Positions 7,724 to 16,920 of a stretch of 64,000 nucleotides of DNA are shown here, in pieces (position 1 is the first letter of the stretch; the number at the start of each line of letters is the position of its first letter). Source of the DNA: Cyclobacteriaceae bacterium. GTDB lineage: Bacteria > Bacteroidota > Bacteroidia > Cytophagales > Cyclobacteriaceae. Both the position numbers and the translations under genes were made by a program. The stretch is from assembly GCA_019694875.1 (NCBI GenBank), contig JAIBBC010000003.1:186001-250000 (forward strand). Reading direction: 5' to 3'. Below the pieces are notes generated by a model. The model had not been told where the DNA came from. It worked only from the letters and a program-made list of their open reading frames with translations, and did no database searches.

Positions 7724-10099
7724 TTATTCCTTCAGCGAGTTCACCGGATTAGTAGTAGCCGCTTTCAGCGAATGATAGCTTACGGTAATAAACGCCACCA
7801 GCAACGCCACCACAGCTGCGTAGATAAATACCAGCCAGCCGAAGCCCACGCTATAGGCAAAACCCTGAAGCCATTTCGTCATTGCGTAATATGCAACCGG
7901 GCTTGCTACGATCATGCCAATCAACACAAGCTTAAGAAAGTCTCTCGACATCATGTACAGGATGTTCGATACGGACGCGCCCATCACTTTCCGGATTGCG
8001 ACCGACTTTCGATTTTGTTCCAGGGTAAATGATGCCAGTCCGAATAACCCCAGGCAGGAAATCAGGATTGCCAGTCCGGAAAAAATGGTGAATAATGTGC
8101 TCAGTCTTTTCTCCTGATCGAACAAACTGTTAAAGGATTCATCCAGAAATTGATATTCGAATTCATACTGAGGTAAAAACTTCTTCCAAGCGTCCTGAAC
8201 CTCAGCAACCGACTGGCTGACATTTCCTGCATTCAATTTCATAGCCATAAAGCAACCTTCATAATAGGGTTCGAGGTACATCACCAGCGGATCGATCGTT
8301 TCATGCAGGTCTTTAAAGTGAAAATCTTCGACAATTCCGATCACCTTTCCCGGGGTTTCTCCCCTTTCGCCAAAATCAATCATCTTACCGATGGCCTCTT
8401 CAGGCTTCCAGCCAAAGTGTTTCACAGCCGTTTCGTTGAGCACAAATTCTTTACCGTACTGTTTGGTTCCTGCTTCGAAGTATCGTCCGGCTTTCATTTT
8501 CATGCCCATCGTCTGGATCAAATCCGGGTCACCGCTGAAGATATACAGATTTTCAGCCGTATTGTCTTTCACACCTTCGTACCAGATGCTCGTGGTACGA
8601 ACCATTTTACCCGGTATTTCAATAAACTGTGTAACATTGTTTACCGAAGCCAAGCGTTTCATTTCATTTTTAATCGCCTCACTGCCAACGCTGTCTTTTG
8701 GCATCTTAACAATCAATGTTTGCCCCCGATCGAAGCCCATGTCTTTTGTGCGCATGTAATCCAGCTGACTGTGAACCACGTACGTTCCGACCATGATAAT
8801 GAATGCAATGGCGAATTGAAACACAACAAGACCTTTGCGCAAGTTTTGCCCGCTGAGGTTAGTCGCAAAATTTCCTTTCAATACTGTGGTAGGATTAAAT
8901 CTCGACAGGAAAAATGCAGGATAGAGTCCAGCGATTAGGCCCACCACTGCAGCTATCCCGACAAAGGCCAGAATAACGGTAATGTTTTCAACCGGGTTCA
9001 ATACAAGTTGTTTGCCGGAAAGCTCATTGAACTTCGGCACCACAATACTCAATAACACGGCTGCAAGTATCAGCGCAATAAAGCTGATCAATACCGACTC
9101 ACTTAAGAATTGAAATATCAGGTGCGAGCGTTTACTGCCCACCACCTTCCGAACGCCTACTTCACGTGCACGCTTCAGCGATTGTGCAGTAGTCAGGTTC
9201 ATAAAATTAATGCATGCAATTACCAGGATGAAGAATGCAATAGCAGAAAGAATATAAACCGTGTTCATGTTTCCGTTTGCTTCTATCTCAAGTCCCCGGT
9301 TTGAGTGAAGATGTATGTCGGTGAGTGGCTGAAGACGCAACCGGTTAGGCGTGTCTTCGGGTTTCAGTTCGTGATACTTATCAAGAAATTTTGAGATCGT
9401 TGTTTCAAAAGTGACATAGTCGAAATGATCCGGCATCAGAAGGTACGTGTAGTGGTTGGTCAGATAATTCCAGCCACCTTCAGCATTGGCACGCATGATT
9501 TCAAAATTCTCTGACGACACCATAATGTCCATGTGCACATGTGAATTGGACGGCAGCGGTTCAAAAATGCCGGTGACTACAAACTCAGTTTTGCTGTCGA
9601 TCCGCGTAAGAGTTTTACCGATCGGGTCTTCATCACCAAAATATATGCGTGCCCGTTCGGGCGTCAGTACCATTGAATTGATTTTTGCCAGTGCGTTAAC
9701 CGGATTTCCTTTCAGCAGCTTGATGTCGAGCACATCAAACACCGTACTGTCAGCAAAGAATACCTTTTCCTTATGCTTAACCAGGTTGGTTGAATTCTGA
9801 ATGAAGGTTTCAATCGGCTTGATGCGTGTATACTGCTCAACTTCCGGGAAGTTTTCTTTTAATAGCGCACCCAGTGGAAACGCAGAGATGGCCCAATCGT
9901 TGGCTTCCAGGTCAATGGCGAGCCGATAAACACGCGATGCATTCTTGTTCTGACGATCATACCCCAGTTCAAATTGAATGAAGACAATAATCAGAATGCA
10001 ACATGTCATGCCGATGGCAAGGCCGATAATGTTGATAGAGGCATGCAGCTTGTTGCGTTTCAGGCTGCGGAACGCAGTGAGAAAGTAATTCTTTAGCAT
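7724..10099 (-). CDS. FtsX/MacB-type ABC transporter permease (double-module, ~790 residues)
   Basis: The product has 791 residues. It has a TM helix at the N-terminus (NIIGLAIGMTCCILIIVFI), a large periplasmic MacB core domain (about 50-270), a three-helix FtsX block (about 280-410) containing LKRAREVGVRKVVGS, a fourth helix near 425 (GLVVFQFAIAFIIMVGTYVV), a second periplasmic domain (about 450-660), and a final three-helix FtsX block with EQNRKSVAIRKVMGA. MacB-type permeases couple cytoplasmic ATPase cycles to periplasmic work, such as peptide or lipoprotein export. This double-module form is common in Bacteroidota. The cognate ATPase is not in this locus. It is paralogous to the permease at 38457-40862. 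Confidence 0.9.
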   Translation of the reverse strand: MLKNYFLTAFRSLKRNKLHASINIIGLAIGMTCCILIIVFIQFELGYDRQNKNASRVYRLAIDLEANDWAISAFPLGALLKENFPEVEQYTRIKPIETFIQNSTNLVKHKEKVFFADSTVFDVLDIKLLKGNPVNALAKINSMVLTPERARIYFGDEDPIGKTLTRIDSKTEFVVTGIFEPLPSNSHVHMDIMVSSENFEIMRANAEGGWNYLTNHYTYLLMPDHFDYVTFETTISKFLDKYHELKPEDTPNRLRLQPLTDIHLHSNRGLEIEANGNMNTVYILSAIAFFILVIACINFMNLTTAQSLKRAREVGVRKVVGSKRSHLIFQFLSESVLISFIALILAAVLLSIVVPKFNELSGKQLVLNPVENITVILAFVGIAAVVGLIAGLYPAFFLSRFNPTTVLKGNFATNLSGQNLRKGLVVFQFAIAFIIMVGTYVVHSQLDYMRTKDMGFDRGQTLIVKMPKDSVGSEAIKNEMKRLASVNNVTQFIEIPGKMVRTTSIWYEGVKDNTAENLYIFSGDPDLIQTMGMKMKAGRYFEAGTKQYGKEFVLNETAVKHFGWKPEEAIGKMIDFGERGETPGKVIGIVEDFHFKDLHETIDPLVMYLEPYYEGCFMAMKLNAGNVSQSVAEVQDAWKKFLPQYEFEYQFLDESFNSLFDQEKRLSTLFTIFSGLAILISCLGLFGLASFTLEQNRKSVAIRKVMGASVSNILYMMSRDFLKLVLIGMIVASPVAYYAMTKWLQGFAYSVGFGWLVFIYAAVVALLVAFITVSYHSLKAATTNPVNSLKE

Positions 10100-10152
10100 A
10101 GGAATATGGTTGGCGCCAGCTGCATTTCAATACCTGTGCCATGAAGAAAACC

Positions 10153-10165
10153 CCCGTTTTACGGG
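10153..10165 (-). terminator. Possible weak terminator hairpin
   Basis: A 5 bp GC-rich stem (CCCGT/ACGGG) with a 3-base loop lies downstream of the minus-strand phosphodiesterase gene. On that strand it is followed by a short, imperfect T-rich run. The stem is short, so this is a tentative call. Confidence 0.3.
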
Positions 10166-10226
10166 ATAAATAGGGATATTGACGTAACGCATGCGTGCGT
10201 AAACGAACCTTTTTGGTCGCTGGCGG

Positions 10227-11546
10227 TCAGTTTTTGAAGAGTTCTTCATTTACTTGCCCGTCTTGCGACTTGAAGTCGAGCTCAAGCAACCGGGCGATGA
10301 TGGGTGCAATATCAGGAACATTCATGTGCGGGATTACCACCCCGGCATTGAGGCCGTTTCCCCACCCCACAAATCCTGTCATGATTTCCGGGAAGTCAGC
10401 AAAGTAACCGTGCGCACCACCTGTTGCATGACGAACCGGTTTACCGGATCCTCTTTTTCGCAGCACAATTCCTCTCACGGGATTAAGGGCAAGCATCGCA
10501 TCAGGATCTGCCCCCAGCGTATGTAATTCATCCTGGTTGATTACGCGAAACATTTTCTTCTCATCGTCAGGCAGGTTGTCGAGCATTCTCACCACCCTGC
10601 GCAGCGTGCGGTCATCGTTCTTATCTCTCAGGTAAAGAAATGCAGCGCCATTGGAAGTATAGAACTTCGCTTTCCAGCGATTGGCATTGCGGTATAAGCC
10701 TTTCTTTTTCAGCCACACATTTGGTGCGAGAGACAGGTTAACATCACTGAAACCATGATCGCCTGCAATCAGTAGTGTTGTATTTGCAGTAATGCCGGCT
10801 TGTTCAATGGCCACAATAATTTCCTGGATTGCCTGGTCAATAATCAGCAGTGCTTCCGATATTGACTGGTTCTCCATACCCACTTTATGCTGTGCATGAT
10901 CAATGCCAGTCAGGTGAATGGCAGTCAGTGCCGGTTTGTGGGTACGAATAATGTAAGCAGCCATCTTCCCGGTATTTACATCACTGTCGATGTCGGCTAC
11001 CCTTACTTTTCCGATAACATTCTGTTCCAGTTCCTCCCATAGTCCGGGAGAAGCTGTTGAATTCATAAAATCAACACTCTTGAACCCGGCAGCTTTCATG
11101 CGCTTCATGCCGGGTGCCGTGGGTACGTTGTATTGAATGGACGATTCAGCCGTGACAGGCCAAAACAAAGCAGACGTTGTTCTGCCTGAGGCATGCACAG
11201 CATCAAAGATTGTTGGCGCCTTAATCATCGTGGCATTCCACCGCTTCGAACCTTGTGGTGGTGAATTATAAAAAATGCCATGCTTGTCGGGCAGAACCCC
11301 GGTAATCATACTAATATGATTGGGATATGTGACACTGGGGAATACCGGCTTCACGCCTTCTGCGCATACACCTTCGCGCATCAGTCGCTTCAGCGTTGGC
11401 GCATACCAGTTTGAATCGAGATAAAATTCCGGTTTAAAAGCATCGATGCTGATCAGTACCACATAACGTTCAGCGGACTGGTTTTGGGCATACGCAGAAA
11501 AGCAACCCAGGAGAAAAATGGATAAGATGCTGATGTACCTTCTCAT
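10227..11546 (-). CDS. Secreted NPP-family nucleotide pyrophosphatase/phosphodiesterase
   Basis: From ATG 11544-11546 the product has 439 residues, starting with a clear signal peptide (MRRYISILSIFLLGCFSAYAQ). The frame is open for 15 more residues upstream, but those would bury the signal. The alkaline-phosphatase-superfamily NPP pattern is clear: metal ligand D35 in VLISIDAF, nucleophile T73 in SVTYPNH, the MITGVLPDKHGI segment, HLTGIDHAQHKVG and AGDHGFSDV. Such two-zinc enzymes cleave phosphodiester or pyrophosphate bonds in nucleotides or phospholipid headgroups in the periplasm. The substrate is not evident. Confidence 0.9.
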   Translation of the reverse strand: MRRYISILSIFLLGCFSAYAQNQSAERYVVLISIDAFKPEFYLDSNWYAPTLKRLMREGVCAEGVKPVFPSVTYPNHISMITGVLPDKHGIFYNSPPQGSKRWNATMIKAPTIFDAVHASGRTTSALFWPVTAESSIQYNVPTAPGMKRMKAAGFKSVDFMNSTASPGLWEELEQNVIGKVRVADIDSDVNTGKMAAYIIRTHKPALTAIHLTGIDHAQHKVGMENQSISEALLIIDQAIQEIIVAIEQAGITANTTLLIAGDHGFSDVNLSLAPNVWLKKKGLYRNANRWKAKFYTSNGAAFLYLRDKNDDRTLRRVVRMLDNLPDDEKKMFRVINQDELHTLGADPDAMLALNPVRGIVLRKRGSGKPVRHATGGAHGYFADFPEIMTGFVGWGNGLNAGVVIPHMNVPDIAPIIARLLELDFKSQDGQVNEELFKN

Positions 11547-11610
11547 ATCCGCACCAATATCCGGAATATTCCATTTCGAAAAAACAGGCAACGAGTCCCT
11601 TTCTAACGTT

Positions 11611-11644
11611 AAAAAAAAACAGCCCGGCTTTTAAGACCGGGCTG
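11611..11644 (-). terminator. Rho-independent terminator of the DUF4142 gene
   Basis: A perfect 8 bp stem (CAGCCCGG at 11620-11627 with CCGGGCTG at 11637-11644) closes a 9-base loop. Read on the minus strand it is followed by nine T residues (A-tract 11611-11619). It sits 30 bp past the stop of the DUF4142 gene and before the phosphodiesterase start, so the two minus-strand genes are separate transcription units. Confidence 0.9.
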
Positions 11645-11673
11645 CAGGTGTAGATAAAGTAAAATAAGGTTTC

Positions 11674-12255
11674 CTATTTTATTTCATCAACAGTTTTTTC
11701 AGTTGCTTTCGCCATTTCAAGATGGTGTTCAAGTGCTGCAACTTTTCCGGCTGCCCATGATTTCAAGTCAGCATCTTCACCTTTCTCAGCCTGCTTCTTG
11801 AATTTATCAACGGCTTCCTTGTGATCTTTCACCATGCAATCCGTATAGGCATCTTCGAAATCCTTTCCGGTTTTCTCCATCAGGTCATTGTACTTTTTCT
11901 GGCTTTTGTCGCTTAACACGGCAGGAAGAGAAATATTCTTCTGACCTGCGAGGCCTTTCAATTCATCATTAGCCTTGCCATGGTCGTCAACCATCATTTG
12001 TGCGAATTGTTTAACAGCTGGTGTTGAAGCACGTTCCAGCGCAAGCTTGGATGCTTCCACTTCCATCATCCCCATGTCCGCAACAGCAACTGCCCATTGG
12101 GTGTCATCTTCAATTTCTGTGTCGTCAAATTTTTCTTCATTTTGATCTTCGGCTACATCTTTTGAATCTTCAGCCTTGTTTTTTGGCTGACAAGCTGCGA
12201 ATGCAAAAGCCGAAGCGATAATGGCAGTCCAAAAAGTATTACGGTTAATTTTCAT
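11674..12255 (-). CDS. DUF4142-family lipoprotein
   Basis: The start MKINRNTFW (12253-12255) is two codons inside an alternative MTM start. A lipoprotein signal peptide ends in AFAFAAC, and an acidic linker follows to about residue 55. The DUF4142 helical bundle then runs to the C-terminus, with the family patterns ALERASTPAVKQFAQMMVDDHGKANDEL and a paired His in ALEHHLEMAK. DUF4142 is a ferritin-like-looking helical domain found in envelope proteins, often stress-induced, with no established activity. A strong terminator follows. Confidence 0.87.
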   Translation of the reverse strand: MKINRNTFWTAIIASAFAFAACQPKNKAEDSKDVAEDQNEEKFDDTEIEDDTQWAVAVADMGMMEVEASKLALERASTPAVKQFAQMMVDDHGKANDELKGLAGQKNISLPAVLSDKSQKKYNDLMEKTGKDFEDAYTDCMVKDHKEAVDKFKKQAEKGEDADLKSWAAGKVAALEHHLEMAKATEKTVDEIK

Positions 12256-12446
12256 AGTCATTGGTTTTTTTGGTGTTTGAGACGTCTCAATGATAACATC
12301 GTGCCATACGCGGAAACACTATCCCGGCTACGGATATTCGGTATGCAGCATCCTTCCTGGGGACTATTTTTCTCACCAGTAATGAAGTTTTGTAACGTTT
12401 GTGTAACTGGTTTGCGGTTACGTTATGGCCGGAAATTGAAAAGGGG

Positions 12447-12454
12447 TATCTTTG
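12447..12454 (+). promoter_or_regulatory. Candidate Bacteroidota -7 box upstream of the ABC-F gene
   Basis: TATCTTTG matches the Bacteroidota sigma-A -7 consensus TAnnTTTG and lies 19 bp before the ATG at 12474. I see no well-spaced -33 TTTG, so the call rests on the -7 match and its position. Confidence 0.45.
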
Positions 12455-12473
12455 CGCCTTATTTTTCGAAAGC

Positions 12474-14114
12474 ATGATTTCAGTTGACGCGGTAACCGTA
12501 GAATTTAACGGTTCAGCCCTTTTTAAAGACATTACTTTCAATATTAACGACAACGACCGGATAGCCCTGATGGGTAAAAACGGGGCCGGAAAATCAACTT
12601 TATTGAAGATTATCGCAGGGGTTAATAAACCTACCCGTGGAAAGGTATCGGCTCCGAAAGACGCTATCATTGCTTATTTACCTCAACACCTGCTGACGAA
12701 CGACACTGCCACCGTCTTCGAAGAAGCCTCAAAGGCGTTTGGCAAAATCCATGAGATGAAAAATCAAATGGAAGAGCTGAACAAACAGCTTGAGACAAGA
12801 ACTGACTACGAATCAGACGAGTATGCAAAAATCATTGAACAGGTATCCGAGCTCAGCGAAAAGTACTATTCGATTGAAGAAATCAACTACGATGCGGAAG
12901 TTGAGAAAACACTGATGGGCCTTGGCTTTCTACGGTCGGATTTCACCCGCCCGACAAGCGAGTTCAGCGGTGGCTGGCGGATGCGGATTGAACTTGCAAA
13001 GATATTGCTGCAGAAGCCCGATCTGATCCTGCTGGATGAGCCAACCAACCACATGGACATTGAGTCCATTCAATGGCTTGAAGAATTTTTGATTAACAAT
13101 GCCAAAGCAGTAATCGTTATCAGTCACGATAAAACATTTGTAGACAACCTGACCAATCGCACGATTGAAGTTACGATGGGCCGCATTTACGATTACAAGG
13201 CGAAGTACACGCACTATTTGCAGTTGCGTAAGGAAAGACGCGAGCAGCAGCAAAAACAGTTTGACGACCAGCAAAAAGAAATTGCCGACATCCAGGCATT
13301 TATCGAGCGATTTAAAGGAACCTATTCGAAAACGCTTCAGGTACAATCGCGGGTGAAGATGCTCGAGAAAATCGAAATCGTACAGGTTGACGAGGTGGAT
13401 ACATCCGCACTGAATCTCAAGTTCCCTCCTGCTCCGCGTTCGGGTAATTACCCCGTGATTGCCGAGGGTATCACCAAAAAATATGGCGATCACGTTGTGT
13501 TTAAAGATGCTTCTGTAACCATTGCACGCGGTGAAAAAGTAGCATTCGTAGGGAAGAACGGTGAAGGTAAATCAACGTTCATCAAGGCTATCATGGGTGA
13601 AATTGATTTCGAGGGAAAGTTACAGGTCGGCCATGGGGCACAAATCGGCTACTTTGCTCAAAACCAGGCTTCGTTGCTTGATGGAGAACTTACTGTTTTT
13701 CAAACGATCGATCAGATTGCTTTCGGTGACATCCGCTCGAAGATTAAGGATATTCTCGGGGCTTTCATGTTCAGCGGAGATACCATCGAGAAGAAAGTAA
13801 AAGTATTGTCGGGTGGTGAGAAAACCCGTCTGGCTATGATCAAACTTTTGCTATCGCCTGTTAACCTGCTGATCCTGGATGAACCGACCAACCACCTCGA
13901 CATCAAAACAAAGGATATCCTGAAAGATGCGTTGCGCGATTTTGACGGAACATTAATTCTTGTGTCGCACGATCGCGATTTCCTTGACGGACTGGCAACA
14001 AAAGTGTTTGAATTCGGTAATAAGCGGATTCGGGAGCACTTCGAAGACATCAATGGTTTCCTTCGCAACAAGAAGATGGAGAACCTGCGCGAAATTGAGC
14101 GGACGGTGAAGTAA
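12474..14114 (+). CDS. ABC-F family ATPase (translation factor / ribosome-associated type)
   Basis: From ATG 12474 (MISVDAVTVEF) the product has 546 residues. An in-frame ATG at 12399 adds 25 residues unlike the family. It has two nucleotide-binding domains without membrane helices: Walker A GKNGAGKST at 34-42 and GKNGEGKST at about 360-368, signatures FSGGWRMR and LSGGEKTR, and Walker B LILLDEPTNHMD and LLILDEPTNHLD. A charged interdomain linker (about 250-310, RREQQQKQFDDQQKEIADI) is the P-site tRNA interaction motif of ABC-F proteins. Family members act on stalled or initiating ribosomes and some give antibiotic protection. The layout resembles the YbiT/Uup branches. Confidence 0.92.
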   Translation: MISVDAVTVEFNGSALFKDITFNINDNDRIALMGKNGAGKSTLLKIIAGVNKPTRGKVSAPKDAIIAYLPQHLLTNDTATVFEEASKAFGKIHEMKNQMEELNKQLETRTDYESDEYAKIIEQVSELSEKYYSIEEINYDAEVEKTLMGLGFLRSDFTRPTSEFSGGWRMRIELAKILLQKPDLILLDEPTNHMDIESIQWLEEFLINNAKAVIVISHDKTFVDNLTNRTIEVTMGRIYDYKAKYTHYLQLRKERREQQQKQFDDQQKEIADIQAFIERFKGTYSKTLQVQSRVKMLEKIEIVQVDEVDTSALNLKFPPAPRSGNYPVIAEGITKKYGDHVVFKDASVTIARGEKVAFVGKNGEGKSTFIKAIMGEIDFEGKLQVGHGAQIGYFAQNQASLLDGELTVFQTIDQIAFGDIRSKIKDILGAFMFSGDTIEKKVKVLSGGEKTRLAMIKLLLSPVNLLILDEPTNHLDIKTKDILKDALRDFDGTLILVSHDRDFLDGLATKVFEFGNKRIREHFEDINGFLRNKKMENLREIERTVK

Positions 14115-14219
14115 TACATGTGCAGGGACTGAGTCACCCATCCATGACCCAGGAACCCGCACGATGTAACCTAAAACATAGCACAATAAACTAACTATCC
14201 GGTTAAACCAACTGATCCT

Positions 14220-14236
14220 ATAGGAGTAACTCCTAT
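14220..14236. repeat. Palindromic short repeat with AGGAGT-n-ACTCCT arms
   Basis: The sequence ATAGGAGTAACTCCTAT is a near-perfect palindrome around a central base. A second copy of the core occurs at 46070-46084 in another intergenic region. It lies in the 216 bp gap between the convergent ABC-F and DUF2911 genes, about 50 bp before the DUF2911 terminator. Confidence 0.5.
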
Positions 14237-14284
14237 GGAATGACAAAAAAAGGTGCAGAATTCGCTGAATCTCACTTAAAAGGT

Positions 14285-14308
14285 AAAAAAAAGCCTCGCA
14301 AGAGGCTT
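14285..14308 (-). terminator. Rho-independent terminator of the DUF2911 gene
   Basis: A 7 bp stem (AAGCCTC at 14291-14297 with GAGGCTT at 14302-14308) has a 4-base loop. On the minus strand it is followed by a run of T residues (A-tract 14285-14290). It lies 22 bp beyond the stop of the DUF2911 gene. Confidence 0.85.
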
Positions 14309-14330
14309 TCTGGAATAAGATCGTTTGTTC

Positions 14331-14879
14331 TTACTTACCTACAATCGGAACCATCAACCGCACTTTTTCCCACTCGAAAAATACATTGGTAGTATCTCCG
14401 GCAGCCTCCATGCGAACAGTGTATTGCTCAACGGGTGTTGAGAGCTTTTGTACCGATATGTTGGTTTTCAGAATGTCTTTTTCATGATCCGGTTTAAATA
14501 CACCCCACACACCCAGTTCGGTATTCAACGCAATTTCAAAAACATCAGGCCCCGGAATCGCATATATTCTGTACGTACCACCAGCAACTTCACTTCCATT
14601 GAAAGAAACTCCGCGGTTAAATGTGATCTCGGTTGCCTCATTGGCTCCCAATCGCCAGTACTCCCCATAAGGTTGCAGAGCACCTTCTTCTTTGGTGCCG
14701 AAGATAACACGATTGCGAACAGACGGTCTGCTGTATTGAATTGAAACCGTTAAACTTCCGTTTGCCAGCTGCGCACTTCCCGGAGGGCTTAGCGTTCGGT
14801 TGCGGTTGTTCAGATATATTAATGCACCAACCAACAGCAAAATAACTACGGCAACAGAAATCAGAATTTTCTTTTTCAT
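14331..14879 (-). CDS. DUF2911 domain protein, membrane-anchored
   Basis: The product has 182 residues. A single N-terminal membrane helix (ILISVAVVILLLVGALIYL) anchors or exports it. The rest is a DUF2911 domain with the usual patterns VSIQYSRPSVRNRVIFG, PYGEYWRLGANEATEITF and YRIYAIP. DUF2911 proteins are frequent in Bacteroidota envelopes and have no known activity. The gene is monocistronic, with its own terminator. Confidence 0.88.
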   Translation of the reverse strand: MKKKILISVAVVILLLVGALIYLNNRNRTLSPPGSAQLANGSLTVSIQYSRPSVRNRVIFGTKEEGALQPYGEYWRLGANEATEITFNRGVSFNGSEVAGGTYRIYAIPGPDVFEIALNTELGVWGVFKPDHEKDILKTNISVQKLSTPVEQYTVRMEAAGDTTNVFFEWEKVRLMVPIVGK

Positions 14880-14931
14880 ATAACTTAGATTTAGGAGGCG
14901 TTCCGGTCTATAAATTTAAAAAAATACCGCT

Positions 14932-15195
14932 TCATGAATGCTTACGCTTCAATTTATTTAGCCACGCATCAGCTTCTTTATCACGGTCGATTTTTCCTTC
15001 CTTTTGACGCTTCGCAAGAACGTCATTAACTGTTCCCTTCGATGTAAGGTGGTAATAACTGCAGTCTTCACATTGGTAAACGTTTATCGGTCCATGCCCC
15101 TTGGCATAATCGAATCGCGTGTGCGCACCAACCAGTGCTTCTTCTGCTTGCTCCTGTGTTAAATAGATCTTCTTTCCGCTCACGCACTTTATCAT
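14932..15195 (-). CDS. Small conserved protein with a CxxC zinc-ribbon-like motif
   Basis: The product has 87 residues. It has Cys4 near the N-terminus and a CEDCSYYHLTS segment in the middle (CxxC followed by a histidine), then a basic helical tail (KRQKEGKIDRDKEADAWLNKLKRKH). The C..CxxC..H spacing suggests a small metal-binding protein. I recall similar small proteins in other Bacteroidota but can name no family. A TAnnTTTG match on the minus strand (15200-15207) ends only 4 bp upstream of the start codon, so a leaderless transcript is possible. Confidence 0.65.
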   Translation of the reverse strand: MIKCVSGKKIYLTQEQAEEALVGAHTRFDYAKGHGPINVYQCEDCSYYHLTSKGTVNDVLAKRQKEGKIDRDKEADAWLNKLKRKHS

Positions 15196-15228
15196 TGCAC
15201 AAAATTAGCTTGTAAAAACAGGTGATGT

Positions 15229-15236
15229 TACCTTTG
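15229..15236 (+). promoter_or_regulatory. Candidate Bacteroidota -7 box of the cyclophilin gene
   Basis: TACCTTTG matches TAnnTTTG, with a TTG at 15210-15212 giving a 16 bp spacer to a possible -33 element. It ends 22 bp before the ATG of the peptidyl-prolyl isomerase gene. Confidence 0.5.
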
Positions 15237-15258
15237 CTGACTAATAAAAAAATCGTTA

Positions 15259-15705
15259 ATGAAAATAGCTGAAATTCACACAAAAAAGGGTGTAATGAAG
15301 ATTAAATTCTTCGAAAAGGATGCCCCTAACACGGTTAAGAACTTTATCGATCTGGCTGACCATAATTTCTACGATGGACTGATTTTTCATCGTGTTATCC
15401 CAAATTTCATGATTCAGGGCGGGTGCCCTAACGGGGTCGGAAATGGCGGACCCGGCTATCAAATCAATTGTGAACTTACTGGCGATAATCAGTATCACGA
15501 TCGTGGTGTCGTTTCGATGGCACATGCCGGAAGAAATACCGGAGGCTCACAGTTTTTTATCTGCCATACACGCGATACAACCAAACATCTCGACCGCAAT
15601 CACACCGTATTCGGAAAAGTTTATGAAGGCTTGGATGTGATCGACCAGATCCGCGCAGGAGATGTGATGGAGAAAGTCGTGATTAAAGAAGTAGATTCAA
15701 TCTAA
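15259..15705 (+). CDS. Peptidyl-prolyl cis-trans isomerase, cyclophilin type, cytoplasmic
   Basis: The product has 148 residues with no signal peptide. Cyclophilin active-site segments are present: [13 protein letters not shown] with the catalytic arginine, [19 protein letters not shown], and [12 protein letters not shown]. The length matches bacterial cytoplasmic cyclophilins (PpiB type), which catalyse proline isomerisation during folding. It converges on the metallo-hydrolase gene across an inverted repeat. Confidence 0.94.
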   Translation: MKIAEIHTKKGVMKIKFFEKDAPNTVKNFIDLADHNFYDGLIFHRVIPNFMIQGGCPNGVGNGGPGYQINCELTGDNQYHDRGVVSMAHAGRNTGGSQFFICHTRDTTKHLDRNHTVFGKVYEGLDVIDQIRAGDVMEKVVIKEVDSI

Positions 15706-15716
15706 CGGTTTTCGGA

Positions 15717-15770
15717 TTTTAGAATTTCGGATTTCGAAGGCTGAAGCGCTCGTCATTCGAAATTCTAAAA
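15717..15770. repeat. Inverted repeat between convergent genes
   Basis: Thirteen-base perfect arms (TTTTAGAATTTCG at 15717-15729 and its complement at 15758-15770) flank a 28-base loop. It lies between the cyclophilin stop (15705) and the metallo-hydrolase stop (15781). It could act as a bidirectional terminator or transcript stabiliser. The TTCGAAATTC core also resembles the AT-rich repeats near 41.0 kb and 46.2 kb. Confidence 0.55.
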
Positions 15771-15780
15771 ACCATAATTA

Positions 15781-16821
15781 TCATCGGAGATTTTCCCACC
15801 ATTTCTTCTTCGGAAGATTCCCTCCCAATACCACCGGTTCTCCAATCATCGGAGTTGTAACCGGAACCGCCAACCGTTCTGCTGCAGCCGTAGTGCGTTC
15901 AATCGGGTCCTTCCATGTGTGAAGCGCAAGCGTGAACTTGCTCCAGTGCACCGGCATAAAAACTTTTGCATTCAGGTCAATCGCAGCCTGCGCTACTTCT
16001 TCCGGCATCATATGAATATTGGGCCACATCGTGTTGTATTGCCCGCATTCGAGCAATGCGATGTCGAACGGGCCAAACCGTTTGCCGATTTCTGCGAAAG
16101 CAGAATCGTAACCGGAGTCTCCCCCAACATAAATCTTCACCGCATCAGTTTTTAAAATGAATGAGCTCCAGAGTGTTTGATTACGCTTGAACAATCGCCC
16201 GGAAAAATGTCTCGAAGGTGCAGCCGTTATCTCAATGTTGCTTTCAAACTTCTTCGATTCCCACCAGTCGAACTCGCTGATTTTAGCGCCACTTACACCC
16301 CAGTATTCAAGATGCGAGCCCACACCGAGAGATGTATAAAACTGCTTTACCCGCGGATGAAGCTTGAGGATAGTGTGGTAGTCGAGGTGATCATAATGAT
16401 CATGCGTAAGAATAACCAGGTCCAGCTGTTCAGGAAAATCGTTTAGCGAGTAAGGCGTCTGAATTGCGTATGCCTTCTTTCCAATAAACTGAAACGGTGA
16501 CGCACGCTCGCTGAATACCGGATCGATCAGGATGTTCTTTCCGTTTAGCTTGATAAAATACGATGAATGCCCGAACCACACGATTGTTGTTTCATCGGCA
16601 GGCAGTGATTTCAGATCTGTTTTTACAGATGGAAGAACATCTGCGGGTTCGCGATCAATTCCTTTGCTGAAGAAGTCGACCAGCATCTTCGGATACGAGG
16701 CTCCCTCTGCCAGCATTTGCGTTGGCGTGAGATTTTGAAAGCTTCCGTTTTTATAATTGGGTGATTTTCTGATGCGCTCAAGGCGATAGCCTGAGGGCAA
16801 TTTTCCAAAAGATTTGTTCAT
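15781..16821 (-). CDS. Metallo-beta-lactamase-fold hydrolase, NAPE-PLD/UlaG-like
   Basis: The product has 346 residues. The MBL-fold zinc motif is LVILTHDHYDHLD. The family-specific WFGHSSYFIKL and NILIDPVFSERASPF precede it, and GGDSGYD, CGQYNTMWPNIHMMPEE and FMPVHWSKF follow it. The pattern matches the family of mammalian N-acyl-phosphatidylethanolamine phospholipase D and bacterial relatives. The natural substrate of bacterial members is mostly unknown. There is no signal peptide, so a cytoplasmic enzyme is expected. Confidence 0.88.
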   Translation of the reverse strand: MNKSFGKLPSGYRLERIRKSPNYKNGSFQNLTPTQMLAEGASYPKMLVDFFSKGIDREPADVLPSVKTDLKSLPADETTIVWFGHSSYFIKLNGKNILIDPVFSERASPFQFIGKKAYAIQTPYSLNDFPEQLDLVILTHDHYDHLDYHTILKLHPRVKQFYTSLGVGSHLEYWGVSGAKISEFDWWESKKFESNIEITAAPSRHFSGRLFKRNQTLWSSFILKTDAVKIYVGGDSGYDSAFAEIGKRFGPFDIALLECGQYNTMWPNIHMMPEEVAQAAIDLNAKVFMPVHWSKFTLALHTWKDPIERTTAAAERLAVPVTTPMIGEPVVLGGNLPKKKWWENLR

Positions 16822-16920
16822 TCGTCAGGGCCTGATGCCATCAGGCATAGTAAGTTCATGAGGCATCCAAAAGCCTCAAAATAAGAGTCGTTGGTGATTG
16901 AGAATTATTGTACGAATTGC

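Noticed and set aside
7724-10099. Complete MacAB-type efflux operon
   Set aside because: No MacA-type fusion protein or ATP-binding gene is adjacent to either FtsX/MacB permease.
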